64,000 nucleotides of DNA from Gracilimonas sp034520725 (GCA_034520725.1 JAXHNH010000016.1:73593-137592), one strand, 5' to 3'; positions 1-11,046 are shown, numbered from the stretch's first letter. Numbers and translations are program-made. Notes: generated from the sequence alone by a model not told the origin.

Positions 1-1
1 C

Positions 2-926
2 GAAGTTCAAATATTTGGTAAGGAAAATTCAGTGGATGGAGCTGAATTTATTCCGGTTACAACCTATGATGTGCCTGCAAATCTGGACTCACTGAAATTC
101 ATGGTGCAGATCAACAACAGCTCGAATGCGCCGATCAATATTCGTTCAAACCTAAAAAAGTTTGAAGCCGATACTTCTATTGCCTGGCCAATGAGTATTC
201 AGAACTATCCAAGATCAAGTATCAGATATCAGGGAATAGAATATGATGAGTTTGAGATCCTCCAATCCGGTACACGAACTATAGATCAAAATGGAAACAT
301 TTTTATCGAGTACTCATATGGAGATCTGGAAATGGGTAATTATAGACTTGAAATATTTATAAACGGAAAGGGTGAATTAAGCACTGAAGGTGGGAGGGAG
401 TTTGGAATAAAGCCGGCTTACTATCCGGCTGTCAAAACGACACGGCAGTTGGCGGAACCGCTGGCATATATAATGACCGATAAAGAATACGAAGAGTTGA
501 TGTCCATTGAGAACGAAGATTCCCTGAAAATGGCTATGGACCGATTTTGGCTTTCCAATATAAAAAACTCAAATTTGGCTGAAGACGTTATATCACTTTA
601 TTATACCCGGGTGGAAGAGGCCAATAAGCAGTTCTCTAATTATAAGGAAGGATGGAAAACGGATCTGGGGATGGTATATATATTGTTTGGTCCGCCATGG
701 AGTGTAAATGACGTTTTTAACAGGCGAAGTGATCTTATCCTATACGTATAATTTGGATGACCCCGAAAGAAATTATTTATTTAGAGTATCCGACATAAAA
801 GGAAAATATTTTCCATTTGATAACTACATTCTGCAAAGAGAATTATACTACTATACCTTACCGAATATCGTCAAATACAGAGGTGGAGAACCGGTAGCAT
901 TCTCACTGCAGATCTCTGATCAATAA
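2..926 (+). CDS. GWxTD domain protein, paralogue 1 (5' partial, one frameshift)
   Basis: The reading frame is open from the window edge, so the N-terminus (lipoprotein signal in the two paralogues) is missing. The C-terminal ~300 residues align throughout with the proteins at 9403-10830 and 17383-18810: a beta-rich segment, then a helical stretch with FWLSNIKNS and RVEEANKQFSN, then the signature GWKTDLGMVYILFGPP. GWxTD domains are known from Bacteroidota and relatives; their function is undetermined. After FGPP the frame breaks near 715-735. Removing one base from 'aacaggcgaagtg' restores NREVILSYTYNLDDP, which matches the paralogues' SYSYNREDP, and the protein then runs to TAA at 924-926. 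I take the break to be a sequencing insertion. It is probably an exported lipoprotein, by analogy with the paralogues. Confidence 0.85.
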
Positions 927-951
927 AGAGTAACATTTAATTACAGGTACA

Positions 952-1650
952 ATGAAAACTTTTAAAAAATTATCAATATCACTAGTTCTTCTATTAATGA
1001 TCCTTCCTACTTATGTAGCTTCACAGGATCGTATCGATGAGAATGATATCAAAGACATGGTTAACCGCAATGTGGTTCCTACTTTCCAAAAGACGGAGGT
1101 TTCCGGCAGTCCGTACGTTTCCGAGGACTTCACTGAAGGATCTTTTGAGTTATACAGCGGTAGTTATGCTTCAGGTCTGAATATGAATTACAACCTTTAC
1201 GAAGAAGGGATCGAATATATTGCAGGCAGTGAGACTTACGCTGTTGATCCTGCAAACATCAGACAATTTATTCTTAAGATCGATGGAGAGAAACGCACGT
1301 TTAAAAGAGGCTTTGAATCCAGACGGCTTGAAGGGGATAAGTTCGTAGAAGTTGCCGCAGAAGGGCCGGTGAACTTCCTGATAAAACATGAGGTCAGCTT
1401 CAACGAAAATGTCAGTTCCGGCTATGGTTCTGCAACAAAACAAGCTTCCTATTCAAAGAACGAACGATATTATTTCCAGAAAGGCGATGAAGTCTCAAAT
1501 ATCAGAAGGCTAAATAACAGAAGAGTGATGCGCTATTTGGATGGCAACAAAGAAGTGGAAAAGTTTATAGATCAGAATGATCTCGATATGTCTGATCCAT
1601 ATGATGTTGCTGTAGCGGTACGTAAATTCAACAAATCAGTAACACAATAA
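952..1650 (+). CDS. secreted protein of unknown function
   Basis: 232 residues starting at the ATG 26 nt after the GWxTD gene, so probably co-transcribed with it. Residues 1-25 form a Sec signal peptide (Lys-rich start, LVLLLMILP core, cleavage likely after VAS). The mature part is hydrophilic, has no Cys lipobox and is rich in Tyr, Asn and charged residues. I recognise no domain. Position beside a GWxTD lipoprotein and a SusCD locus suggests an envelope or periplasmic role, but that is context only. Confidence 0.7.
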   Translation: MKTFKKLSISLVLLLMILPTYVASQDRIDENDIKDMVNRNVVPTFQKTEVSGSPYVSEDFTEGSFELYSGSYASGLNMNYNLYEEGIEYIAGSETYAVDPANIRQFILKIDGEKRTFKRGFESRRLEGDKFVEVAAEGPVNFLIKHEVSFNENVSSGYGSATKQASYSKNERYYFQKGDEVSNIRRLNNRRVMRYLDGNKEVEKFIDQNDLDMSDPYDVAVAVRKFNKSVTQ

Positions 1651-1777
1651 GATCTGTTAATTTGTTTCTTATTTATATATAACTCATTTATCTTAGACCT
1701 ATACTTAAGGCGATAGTAAATTAAGGGGCTATCGCTATAATTTTACAAATTTCATCAAGCAGAATATTATCAAACGA

Positions 1778-2436
1778 ATGAGATCAATTCTATTAGTTTC
1801 GGCACCATTATTATTTTTATTTACTTCCTGTGCTTCCACCTCAAATCAATATCTGGCTTCCGAGTATAACGAAAGGGAGCAAAATACGACACTGAGTATA
1901 CTACCTGTTCAGGCAGATGTATTCTTTGAATTTTTCCCCGGTTATACTTTTGGCAAGTTGGAGAACGGAGAAAATGAAACGTTCGAGCAATACCTTCCTA
2001 CATATATTGAAAGAAATACTCAGGCAGACGTAAAGGAAATACTGACCGCTACATATGTGGTAGGCAGTAATTTTGAGTTAAAGAACCTGCCACTAAGATC
2101 CGAAGAGAACTTTCAGATCCTGGGGCCAAAAGAAAACACATCACTGACAAGTGAGAACATAAACTCCCGTTTTACCTTGATACTTGATCAGTTCAATTAT
2201 CAAATGTATGATATTGAACAGGAGGGGGGAACTGTGCCGGGCATGAAATGGAAACTGAAACGAGGCTGAGGTTTGAAACAAAGTATCTGATATGGGATAA
2301 TGAAACCGGACAGCCGGCTGCCTGGGGTAAGGTGAATTCGGTCAGAAGATACACAGCTTTGGAACGAGAAATGCTTTATCAGCTGCTTTTGGATGAAGCA
2401 CTTCAGCAGATCCTAAGTAAAAGTCCGTTTTCCTGA
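1778..2436 (+). CDS. lipoprotein of unknown function (one frameshift)
   Basis: Starts at ATG 1778 with a signal ending in the lipobox FTSC (Cys at about residue 18), so an outer-membrane or periplasmic lipoprotein. About 218 residues once a frameshift near 2235-2250 is bridged: the first frame ends after GGTVPG and the second continues with METETRLRFETKYLIWDN to TGA 2434-2436. The final part (WGKVNSVRRYTALEREM, then LLDEALQQIL) resembles the ends of small Bacteroidota lipoproteins that sum several components, but I cannot name a family. It sits between the GWxTD gene group and susC1. Confidence 0.65.
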
Positions 2437-2618
2437 CCTGGAATAAATGTAAATGTATTCATCTTTTAATTCGATGGGCACTAACGGATTAGTTGCCCAG
2501 GCAATTACTCTCTCTAACTTTTTAATTTAGTATTGAAACGAATATTCCTTTCCATTTTATAACTATGGGCGTTTTGCCTAATTATATTTTGTATTTGAAG
2601 TTTATTATAAATACTATC

Positions 2619-2654
2619 TGTACTAGTACATGTTTACATGTTTTTATTACATGT
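2619..2654. repeat. palindrome plus three ACATGTT repeats upstream of susC1
   Basis: A perfect 12-nt palindrome (TGTACTAGTACA, 2619-2630) is followed by three copies of ACATGTT beginning near 2628, 2636 and 2649. They lie 47-82 nt before the susC1 ATG in an otherwise AT-rich leader of 264 nt. This may be an operator, but no regulator gene is adjacent and the role is inferred. Confidence 0.4.
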
Positions 2655-2700
2655 TCTTGTGAATATTTTGTCTTAACCCATAACCAAAACCAAAGCTACT

Positions 2701-5700
2701 ATGTTTAAAAAGCTACTATTTACAGTATTTGCTTTGTTATTATCGGCTAGTGCATTTGCACAAAGCGGTACCTTAACGGGGCAAATAACAGATGCTGAAA
2801 CAGGAAAACCATTGGATCGGTGCGACTGTTTATATTGAATCCATTAACCGAGGTACACAATCCGATGTTGATGGTAACTACACTGTTTCCAGAATCGACG
2901 ACAGGAACGTATACTGTTTCTTATCGGTATGTCGGTTACGTAACAGTAAATGAAGTTGTTAGATTCGGATAGGGAACTACAACACGTAATGTTGAATTAA
3001 GTGTTGATGTTGTTCGGTACTTGATGAATTTGTTGTTTCCGGATATGCTGTACAGCAGAAACGAGAAGTAACAGGTTCCATTTCAACGGTTTCTGCACAG
3101 GATCTTGAAAATGTTTCACTGCAGAACACAGAGTCTCTTCTACAGGGCCGTGCTGCCGGTGTGAACATTACATCTACTTCCGGTAATCCGGGTGGTGCGT
3201 TCCGTGTAAATATCCGTGGAAACGGATCTATTAACGCGGCTACTGAGCCTCTTTATATTATTGATGGTGTGCAAATTTCTTTTGCTCAGCTGTCTTCTCA
3301 GTCTAGTACGTCACCTCTTAATACTCTAAACCCAAGTGACATTGAGTCTATTGAGGTGCTTAAGGATGCGGCTTCTGCTGCCATCTATGGTGCTCAGGCG
3401 GCTGCCGGTGTTGTTCTTATTTACAACCAAGCAAGGTACTGCAGGACCAACACAGATCACAGCACGTGCTGAGACCGGTGTTCGTTCTCTTGCAAGAAAC
3501 GTAGATTACATCAACTCTGATGAGTATGTACGTTATATGGGAGAAGGGCTTGCCATTAATAACGGTGTAACAGATGTTAGTGCTACCGGTACAGATATAT
3601 CTGCATATGAGGATATATACTTTAACTATTTCAAAGACACGTTTTTTGGTGAAGATCCAAACAACCCCGGTCAACTTGCTAATACGGACTGGCAGGATTT
3701 CATTTTTGATGAAGGCGTAACTCAGAAATATAATGTTTCTGCGGCAGGTGGTAACTCTTCTACTAATTTCCCGCCTTTCCGGTGGTTATGAAAGCACTGA
3801 AGGTACTGCCTTTGATTCAGACTTTACCCGTTTGAATCTGCGAACTAACATTGACCACGAACTGGCAGAAAACTGGAGAACAGGAATAAGACTTAATATT
3901 TCCAGATCCGGTCAGACCGGTGTATGTCAGGATGGTAACTTTATTAACTGTCCTCCATCACAGGCTATGTTTGAAGCTCCAATGAGTTTCCCATTTCTGG
4001 CTGATGGTTCTTACAACCCAAATACTCGTTTCGGTCAGCCTAATAACCCTGCTGTACAGAGAGACGAAGTTGATCGTCTTAATACAGTAACTCAGATCCT
4101 GAGTTCTGTAAGACTTCAGTACCAAGCTAATGACTGGCTGTCTTTTAACAGTAGTGTGAATGTTGATTACCGTAACACACAGGATGAGCAGTACAGATCA
4201 GCAATTGCCGCTCCTGCCCAAAATGGCTGGATCAGTTTTGCTAACCGTAACGTAGAAAACTATCAGGGTAACCTGATCGCTAACTACAATCAGACTTTTG
4301 ATGGTGTTCATTCTGTTTCTGGTTTTGTTGGAACAGAATACCGTTCAAATTATTCAGAAAGTCAGGTAACCAGAGGTGACGGCCTTCCGGGACCATTCTT
4401 TACGGTACTTTCAGCGACATCTACTCCTACTACTGCTGCCGGTATCAACAGCGAGTGGAGACAGGCAAGTTATTTCGGTAATGCCAAGTATACCTTCGAT
4501 GAGAAGTATATTGTAAACGTTGTTGCCCGTTATGATGGTAACTCTCGTTTTGGTGCTGACACACGATGGGGTTTCTTCCCTTCTGTATCTGTAGGTTGGA
4601 GAATCACTGAAGAAGACTTCCTGAACGTAGATGCAATCAATGAATTGAAATTGCGTGCCGGATTTGGTACTACAGGTAACTCTGCCATTGGTAACTTTGC
4701 ATCCCGTGGACTGTATTCCGCAAGTGGTTCTTACTTAGGATCTACCGGTTACGTCCTACTCAGTTGGGTAATGCCAACCTTGGATGGGAGGAAGCTCAGG
4801 AATTTAATATCGGTCTTGATTACGAATTCTTTGATGGCCGCCTGTTTGGTGCTATTGATGCTTACCAAAAGGATAACACCAACTTGTTATTTGGACGTCC
4901 ACTGCCAAGTGATAGTGGATTCGGAAGATATTACTGAAAACATCGGTGAAGTTAGAAACACAGGTGTTGAGTTTGAATTGAACTCAGTAAACGTAGTTCG
5001 TTCAGGTTTCAGATGGGGATCACGCTTTAACGTGGCTTTCTCTGACAACGAGATCCTTTCACTGCCTAACGGTAACCCAATTGACGAAGATGATCTATTT
5101 GAAAGTCTTATTGAAGGACAGCCAATTGGTCAGATTCAGGTAGTACGGTGGGCAGGTGTTAACCCTGCTGATGGTCGCCCAATGTGGTATGACGCTGATG
5201 GAAACATCACTTATACGCCTACCAACTCTGTAGATGCTGTCAATTATAAAGACGGTGTTGCAAACATTGTAGGTGGATTTGGTAATACGATCAGCTACAA
5301 AGGATTAAGCCTGGATGCATTCTTCCAGTTTAGTTTCGGACAGTGGGCTTTCCCAAATACCGATTACTATTTCACCAGAACACCTGACTTCCTGATGAAC
5401 CTTACGACAGAAGTCATGGACAGATGGAGAACACCGGGTGATGTTGACTTACTATCCACGTGCTATGGAAGCAGGACTGATTTTGCAGAAACGGCAAACT
5501 ACCGTACACAGCTAAGTACAGCGTCCATTTATAATGCAAGTTACATTCGACTTAAGAACATTTCTCTGAACTACAGTCTGCCAGACAGTATTCACACAGA
5601 GAGATTGGATTGAGCGAATGTAACCTTCTTTGCATCTGCTGTGAACCTGGTGACATGGACAGCATGGCCATTCTATGACCCAGAAGTTGCCTTTAGTCCG

Positions 5701-5782
5701 AATGATATCTACAAGCAACTTGACCGCTGCTTCTTATCCGACAGAGCGTCAGGTTAATGCCGGTATTGAAATCCAGTTTTAA
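2701..5782 (+). CDS. SusC/RagA-family TonB-dependent outer-membrane transporter 1 (multiple frameshifts)
   Basis: Outer-membrane beta-barrel that imports a substrate captured by its SusD partner, powered by TonB/ExbBD. ATG 2701 opens a signal peptide (MFKKLLFTVFALLLSASAFA). It is followed by a carboxypeptidase-regulatory-like beta-sandwich (GTLTGQITDAETGKPL), a plug domain (REVTGSISTVSAQDLENV; LLQGRAAGVNITSTSG; IRGNGSINAATEPLYIIDGV; IEVLKDAASAAIYG) and a long barrel ending in an aromatic residue (VNAGIEIQF). About 1,020 residues are expected. The frame is broken near 2816, 2890, 2970, 3020, 3420, 3775, 4750, 4915, 5612 and 5735. The segment 4755-4915 is read in a third frame (LGNANLGWEEAQEFNIGLDY). 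These look like base-call insertions, not decay, because homology resumes at once after each. susD1 follows after 20 nt. Confidence 0.9.
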
Positions 5783-5802
5783 TTAAAAAATTAGATAATC
5801 AC

Positions 5803-7300
5803 ATGAAGAAATTTAAAACACTAAAATACGCACTGTTCGTGACCCTGTTAATAGGGTTTACCGGCTGTGACAGTTCGTTTGGACGAGGTCGAAGCCATCT
5901 ACTTCGGTTTCATCTGAGGTGGTACTTACCAGTGAAGCTGGTGTTGATGCTCTCAAGAGCTTCAATGTATTCCAAGATCCATGAAAGTCTTCAGTTTTAC
6001 TACTGAATACTTTATTGGTCCGAGTGCATTCACCGATGAAACACGTAATCGACCGGGTTCTACCCGATATCAAGCATTGACACAAGCTACCGGAACAAGC
6101 GGTGGTACAGCTCACCTAAACAATTGGGGCTTGTATGAGATCATACAGGACGCCAACTTGATCATTAGTGCCGCTTGACGCCATCAGTTTTTGATGATCC
6201 GGCAACGCTTGAGCAATATCGCGGTGAAGCATTAGCACTGCGTGCTTTCGCAATGCACACTATGGTTAGAGTATACGGCTATGAGCCGGTAAGCTTCGGT
6301 CAGGGATGCTGGAAGGAAACTCGAATGCCGGTATCATAATCCGTACAGAGCCTACATTGGACCTGTCAGATGCTGATCTTAGACCACGTAGTTCAGTTAA
6401 CGATGTTTATACTCAGATCCTTAACGATCTATAGTACGGCTAAAACATTGTTAGCCGGTCAAAATTCCGACAACCGCTATGTAACAGAAGCGTTTGTTGA
6501 CGGTTTGACTGCACGAGTTAACCTCTATGCCGGTAACTGGGCTCCAGCTGCCGCCGCCGCCCAGGATGCTATCGATAACTTCCCGAACCCATTGGAGAAC
6601 GCTGGAACCGGTGTTGCTAATTATGTTCGACGAAGGAACCGCTAGCGCGCATTCTGAAGCTTTATTCTTAATTGTGATCAATCCTGATACAGAAGGTGGA
6701 GGGTTCGGTAACGACGGTCCTGCTACTTACACTGCTGACGGATTCCTGGCTCAATTGCCTACACAATTTTTGCTCGACAAATATATTGCAGCTGATCACA
6801 GACTGGGTTGGTACGAAGACTGTACAACAACACAGTTAAATCCTTTGACTACCCCATCAAGTTGTGATGCTGTAAATACCAATGGTTTAGCCATTACGAA
6901 GTTTGGCGGTGAAAAAGGGAACTCAGTTGACGATATGCCAATGATGAGATTATCAGAAATGTATCTCATCCGTGCAGAAGCTTTAGCTAAAGATGCTCAA
7001 AGCCCAGCTGCCGGTGCAGCACCTCTTCAAACACTTAGAACTGCACGTAACACAGGCGCTGTACCAGCGGCTGCTCTTACTAGCATGCAGGCTTTTGAAG
7101 ACGAGATATTGGATGAAAGAATGAGAGAATTAGGCGTTGAAGGACATCGATTCTTTGATCTTAAGCGTTTAGGCCGTGATATCAGAAACCCTGATGGTTC
7201 AATCAAAATGCGTGCTGATTCTTACAGAATCCTTGCAAGCATCGGATCAGGTCTGTTAAACGTAAACGATCAGCTGGTTGAAAATCCCGGTTACGAATAA
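5803..7300 (+). CDS. SusD/RagB-family surface lipoprotein 1 (multiple frameshifts)
   Basis: Substrate-binding lid lipoprotein partnering SusC1. ATG 5803 opens a lipoprotein signal with lipobox FTGC (MKKFKTLKYALFVTLLIGFTGCDS). TPR-type helices follow (LYEIIQDANLIIS; RGEALALRAFAMHTMVRVYG) and the diagnostic C-terminus is present: MRLSEMYLIRAEALAKD, then ILDERMRELGVEGHRFFDLKRLGR, ending PGYE. About 490 residues expected. The frame breaks near 5878, 5905, 5985, 6170, 6190, 6305, 6432 and 6620. Hand correction mostly needs removal of one base per site (for example TCGTTTGGAC to TCGTTGGAC). Downstream lipoprotein 7352-8632 probably belongs to the same operon. Confidence 0.9.
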
Positions 7301-7351
7301 TGATAAACCGGATTATCGACTACAAATTTAACTCAAAAATTATTTTATCCA

Positions 7352-8632
7352 ATGAAACTTAAATTACTTATAGCGTTACTTATTCCGCTTTTATTTATCA
7401 GCTGCGATAGCTTGTTTGATAAGGGCGATGTAGAGAAAACATATGACGGACCTGCTCAGGTAGAATTCACACCTTTGCAACAAGAGGTCTCCGAAATTGC
7501 AGGTTCAACAACTGTTAACTTGCAATTGATTGGCCAAACGCCAACATCTGATGTGTCTATTTCAGTGGAAGTGGATGCTTCTACTACTGCACAAGCAGGT
7601 GTTCATTATAACCTAACTAGTACACAAGCTACTATAGCAGCAAATTCTAATTCAGTTGCACTTCCTATTGAGATCTTAGATAGCGGTATCTTTGGTCAGG
7701 ATAGTGAAGTAGAATTAGTACTGAACATTGCATCAGCATCTGGTGATGTACAAATAGCTGAAAACTTAGATCAGGCAACAATCTTTATTGCCGAATTTGG
7801 TAGAGCAGCTACATTAAATGCTCAAGCACTTGATTTACGTGCTGGTATAGATGATAACCAAGTGCTTGTCAGTAATGTGACCGGACAACCGGGGGATAGC
7901 AGTAGAATTATTACTACGAATCCCGCTGATGGTGACTTTGAAGGAGAAACAATAGTAGGTTACACAATTCTTGCAGCCCCACAACGTGGTGGATCTGTAC
8001 TGGTTGAGGTATTAAATTCTGCTAATGGAGCCCCTGATGCGTCTCTTGAAGATCACGTAGCTCATGTTATTAGAGGATCACAAGCCTCTCAGACATCATT
8101 AGCTAACTTTACTGTGTCTGCTGAAACACTTGGGTTTGTTGCTGCTACAAGTAGTGCAGCTCCAATTTATGGTGTACTTCAGTTTACATGGAATGATGAA
8201 ACAGCTATTGATTCTACTAATAGTGTAACTGTCGATGTAATTGAGATTGGTTATACTGGCACAGTAGGCCAAGATACAGTTTCAATAGACTTACATGAAA
8301 GTGATGTAGATGGAGCTGTAGGTGCATATGTAGGTGTTTCCGCCATAGACCTGGCTGTAAACACTGTTTACAATCTTGTTCAAATTGATGTAGTTGAACC
8401 AGTGGAAGCTGGCGATTCAGAAGCAGAACGTACTACTGATTATATTCGTGGTACAGGTTTCTATCTTTCAATGGTCCATATTGGTCCTGCCGGACTTAAT
8501 GGAGATGATGAAAGAATTCCTGCTCAACAACCACCACTGCTTAGTGGACAGTTGATCGATAATGCTGCTTCATTTATACCTATCAGTGAACTTGCTGAGG
8601 TAACTATTGACTCAGTTAATGTCCTACCATAG
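7352..8632 (+). CDS. SusCD-associated lipoprotein with Calx-beta/DUF4843-like N-terminal domain
   Basis: 426 residues, intact. The signal peptide ends in lipobox FISC (Cys about residue 18). Residues ~35-150 show the pattern of Bacteroidota surface domains of the Calx-beta/DUF4843 type: strands, then STTAQAGVHYNLTS, then a run of Ser/Val with PIEILDSG. The rest is Thr/Ser/Val-rich beta structure without Cys. It follows susD1 by 51 nt and precedes a good terminator, so it is the likely third gene of a susC1-susD1 operon and may be an accessory surface binding protein. The family assignment is by pattern only. Confidence 0.7.
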   Translation: MKLKLLIALLIPLLFISCDSLFDKGDVEKTYDGPAQVEFTPLQQEVSEIAGSTTVNLQLIGQTPTSDVSISVEVDASTTAQAGVHYNLTSTQATIAANSNSVALPIEILDSGIFGQDSEVELVLNIASASGDVQIAENLDQATIFIAEFGRAATLNAQALDLRAGIDDNQVLVSNVTGQPGDSSRIITTNPADGDFEGETIVGYTILAAPQRGGSVLVEVLNSANGAPDASLEDHVAHVIRGSQASQTSLANFTVSAETLGFVAATSSAAPIYGVLQFTWNDETAIDSTNSVTVDVIEIGYTGTVGQDTVSIDLHESDVDGAVGAYVGVSAIDLAVNTVYNLVQIDVVEPVEAGDSEAERTTDYIRGTGFYLSMVHIGPAGLNGDDERIPAQQPPLLSGQLIDNAASFIPISELAEVTIDSVNVLP

Positions 8633-8657
8633 GTTATAAATATAAATTCTTATATTT

Positions 8658-8690
8658 AAAGCCATGCCTCAAACGAGGCATGGCTTTTTT
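8658..8690 (+). terminator. rho-independent terminator of the susC1 operon
   Basis: Perfect 13-bp inverted repeat (AAAGCCATGCCTC / GAGGCATGGCTTT) around the loop AAAC, ending in a T-run. It lies 25 nt after the stop at 8632. The next gene begins at 8709, directly after it. Confidence 0.9.
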
Positions 8691-8708
8691 AATTTAAAAA
8701 ACAAAATT

Positions 8709-9389
8709 ATGCGCAGTTCAGTTTTTACTTTTCTAAGTGTCCTATTATTATCAATTCTTACAAGCTGTAGTCTTTTTAATAACGATACTCAAGTCGAAAA
8801 GAGAATAGCACTATATTTCCAGGCTCAAAATATAGGTGATACCCTTTCTTATCAGCAAGATTCCCTTGTGGTAACAGATTTTAAATTCTCGGTTGACCGA
8901 TTTGCAGTTGCCGGTAACGACATTGAGCTTGAAAGTTCGCCGGGCATCAATACATTTCTATTTACTTATGATCTGAATGCTAATGATGATCGATTGGTCA
9001 TAGACGTAGGGCTTGGAATTGCTGACAACTTTACATTTAATAGTTATTCCATGTTCATAGAACCGGTACCTGAAAATGCAGGTATCTTAGATGACGACTT
9101 TTTTGGGGAAGAAAATAATTATTCCATGGTTATCAAGGGGTCTTACAATAGGAAGAATTTCAATTTTAGAATATCGCCGACTTTGGACAGGTCATTTACA
9201 TTTGAGCCGGTTACGTTGAGTGATATAGATGAAACCTTACTATTAAGCAAGACCATTGATCTTAATGACGTTTTCTTAAACCCAGATGGATCCATACTGG
9301 ACCCAACAGATGAGACTAATAGCACCATCATCATAGAACGAGTACGAACTTTCCTTGAAGTTGAGGGTGTTGCAGTAAACTATTACTAA
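8709..9389 (+). CDS. lipoprotein of unknown function
   Basis: 226 residues from ATG 8709. I prefer this start because it directly precedes the signal peptide, and an upstream in-frame start would lie inside the terminator hairpin. The signal ends in lipobox LTSC (Cys ~19). The mature protein alternates predicted strands and acidic loops (FSVDRFAVAGNDIELE; YDLNANDDRLVIDVGLG), a pattern seen in Bacteroidota DUF4397/DUF4382-like surface proteins, but I cannot assign it to one. It converges on the GWxTD gene at 9403 with only 13 nt between the stops. Confidence 0.65.
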   Translation: MRSSVFTFLSVLLLSILTSCSLFNNDTQVEKRIALYFQAQNIGDTLSYQQDSLVVTDFKFSVDRFAVAGNDIELESSPGINTFLFTYDLNANDDRLVIDVGLGIADNFTFNSYSMFIEPVPENAGILDDDFFGEENNYSMVIKGSYNRKNFNFRISPTLDRSFTFEPVTLSDIDETLLLSKTIDLNDVFLNPDGSILDPTDETNSTIIIERVRTFLEVEGVAVNYY

Positions 9390-9402
9390 TGATACTATGG
9401 TC

Positions 9403-10830
9403 TTAAAAAGGCCTGCTTAAAATACTTCCTGACAACCATCTCTCTATCTGTCTGCGCTGTACGTTGTAATAATAGTTACTACGGCGAAGAACAAAATTAT
9501 CGAAAGGGTAGAATTTGGTATTAAGTTTCGGACGGTCAAAAACAAAATTGGTTTCCGGATCCTCTCGATTATAAGAATATGACCATATCATCCGATTGGT
9601 GTAGTTGTTTACATACATTGGAGGACCAAAGAGGATATACATCATACCGGTATCCGTTTTCCAGCCTTCCTTGAAATTGGAAAACTGTTTATTGGCTTCT
9701 TCAACCCTTTCATAATACAATGAGATCACGTTTCGGGCTTTATTTGAGTTTTTGACATTTGACAGCCAAAAGCGGTCTATGGCATTTTTTAATGCAGTTG
9801 GATCTTCAATGGCCATCAGTTTGTCATATTCCTTTTCAGACATGATGTAAGCGAGAGGGGCAGCAAGTTCCCTTGGAGTTTTCAATGAAGGATAGTTTGG
9901 ACTTTTAATACCGAACTCAATGGCTTTATAAATTTGCTCTTCACCTTCACCTGAACTGACTTCCAGTCTGTAATTGCCTCTTTGCAGTTCGTGGAAATTG
10001 TACTCAATGACAACGTTTCCCGGCTGTGTCAGGTTACGAACAGAAGATTGAACGACTTCAAATTCATCATAATCAATGCCAATACGCTGAATGCTGGCCG
10101 GGGAATAATCACTGTAATTCATTGGCCGGGCAATGCTGGTGTCTGATTCAAATCTCATAAGGCGCATTTGAACATTTAATCCCGATTCCTGATCTCTGTT
10201 GATAGCTTGAAATCTGAATCTCAAAGAATCCATTCTTGAAGGAATGTCGAAAGTGGTAGCCTGGTTGAAATCCTCATTTTCAAGATCAGAGTTTTTGGTA
10301 AGCAGACTTACATTTGTAATAGCTGAAGTATTGGTACTTGGAGAGGGAACCGTAACGGTATTTCGCCTCAGTGTTTGTTTAGAAGACTGATTATCGGTAA
10401 GACTGACCATTACCAATAATTCGCCGGGAGTGACCTCAAACTCCTCTTCAAATAAATAAATAGATTGGCTGTTAACAATATCATTGGTTTCACTGCTTAT
10501 TACATCGTTAAAACTCTCTCTGACGAGAACGTTTCCACTTTCTGAATTTTCTTTTATGGTGATCTCAATTGTGAACCGTGCAACATAATTATCATTATCG
10601 TTGGCATAGATAAGGCTTCCCTCAACCAATTCTCCCGTTATGTTCAGGATAGGTGTATTATTATTGTTGATGTAGGCGGTGGAAGCCATTCGCAATTCAG
10701 GGAAGCCGGGTTGGTAGTTATAAGAATCGCCGCGGTCAATATCATCCACATAAGAATTGGAACAGCCGGATAAAATCAAGATTGCGCTAAGTAAAAGGCC
10801 CGCTGTAAGTAGTTGAATTTTTTCAATCAT
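9403..10830 (-). CDS. GWxTD domain lipoprotein, paralogue 2
   Basis: 475 residues, intact. I start at ATG 10830 rather than the in-frame TTG two codons upstream. Lipoprotein signal with lipobox LSGC (Cys ~23) followed by SNSYVDDIDRG, shared almost exactly with paralogue 3 (SNTYVEDINRG). Residues ~30-300 are beta-rich. The helical stretch FWLSNVKNSNKARNVISLYY precedes the signature GWKTDTGMMYILFGPP at about 389, and an ~70-residue Tyr-rich tail follows. The domain family has no established activity. The three paralogues are interleaved with two SusCD loci here; an envelope assembly or sorting role is possible but unproven. Confidence 0.85.
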   Translation of the reverse strand: MIEKIQLLTAGLLLSAILILSGCSNSYVDDIDRGDSYNYQPGFPELRMASTAYINNNNTPILNITGELVEGSLIYANDNDNYVARFTIEITIKENSESGNVLVRESFNDVISSETNDIVNSQSIYLFEEEFEVTPGELLVMVSLTDNQSSKQTLRRNTVTVPSPSTNTSAITNVSLLTKNSDLENEDFNQATTFDIPSRMDSLRFRFQAINRDQESGLNVQMRLMRFESDTSIARPMNYSDYSPASIQRIGIDYDEFEVVQSSVRNLTQPGNVVIEYNFHELQRGNYRLEVSSGEGEEQIYKAIEFGIKSPNYPSLKTPRELAAPLAYIMSEKEYDKLMAIEDPTALKNAIDRFWLSNVKNSNKARNVISLYYERVEEANKQFSNFKEGWKTDTGMMYILFGPPMYVNNYTNRMIWSYSYNREDPETNFVFDRPKLNTKFYPFDNFVLRRSNYYYNVQRRQIERWLSGSILSRPF

Positions 10831-10983
10831 GATCAAGTATTTGAATTCTTTTGCATTAATGTAACTATAAACAAAGGGTCTGTCTATTTATTATAGTATT
10901 ATAGTTCGTTTTTATAAAAATTAAGCTGGAAAACCTCTTTATGAATAGTATATGAATTGTAAATAAATGTTAGAAAAAACTTT

Positions 10984-11020
10984 GATGGGAACGATAATAT
11001 TAATTATCATCCCACTCATC
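10984..11020 (+). promoter_or_regulatory. inverted repeat in the susC2 leader
   Basis: GATAAT-ATTA-ATTATC (10993-11008) is a perfect hairpin, extended outward by GGGA/TCCC and GATG/CATC arms. It ends about 27 nt before the susC2 ATG. No T-run follows, so it is not an ordinary terminator. It could be an operator or an mRNA 5'-stabilising structure. Confidence 0.4.
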
Positions 11021-11046
11021 TAACAATAATCTAAAGAGGACCTAGT

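Noticed and set aside
1171..1443. Minus-strand frame of 90 codons inside the secreted-protein gene
   Set aside because: Antisense shadow of the 952-1650 gene; no start signal or family match.
2701..7300. True pseudogenisation of susC1-susD1
   Set aside because: Homology resumes immediately after each break, breaks are mostly one extra base, and the same pattern hits radA and spt.
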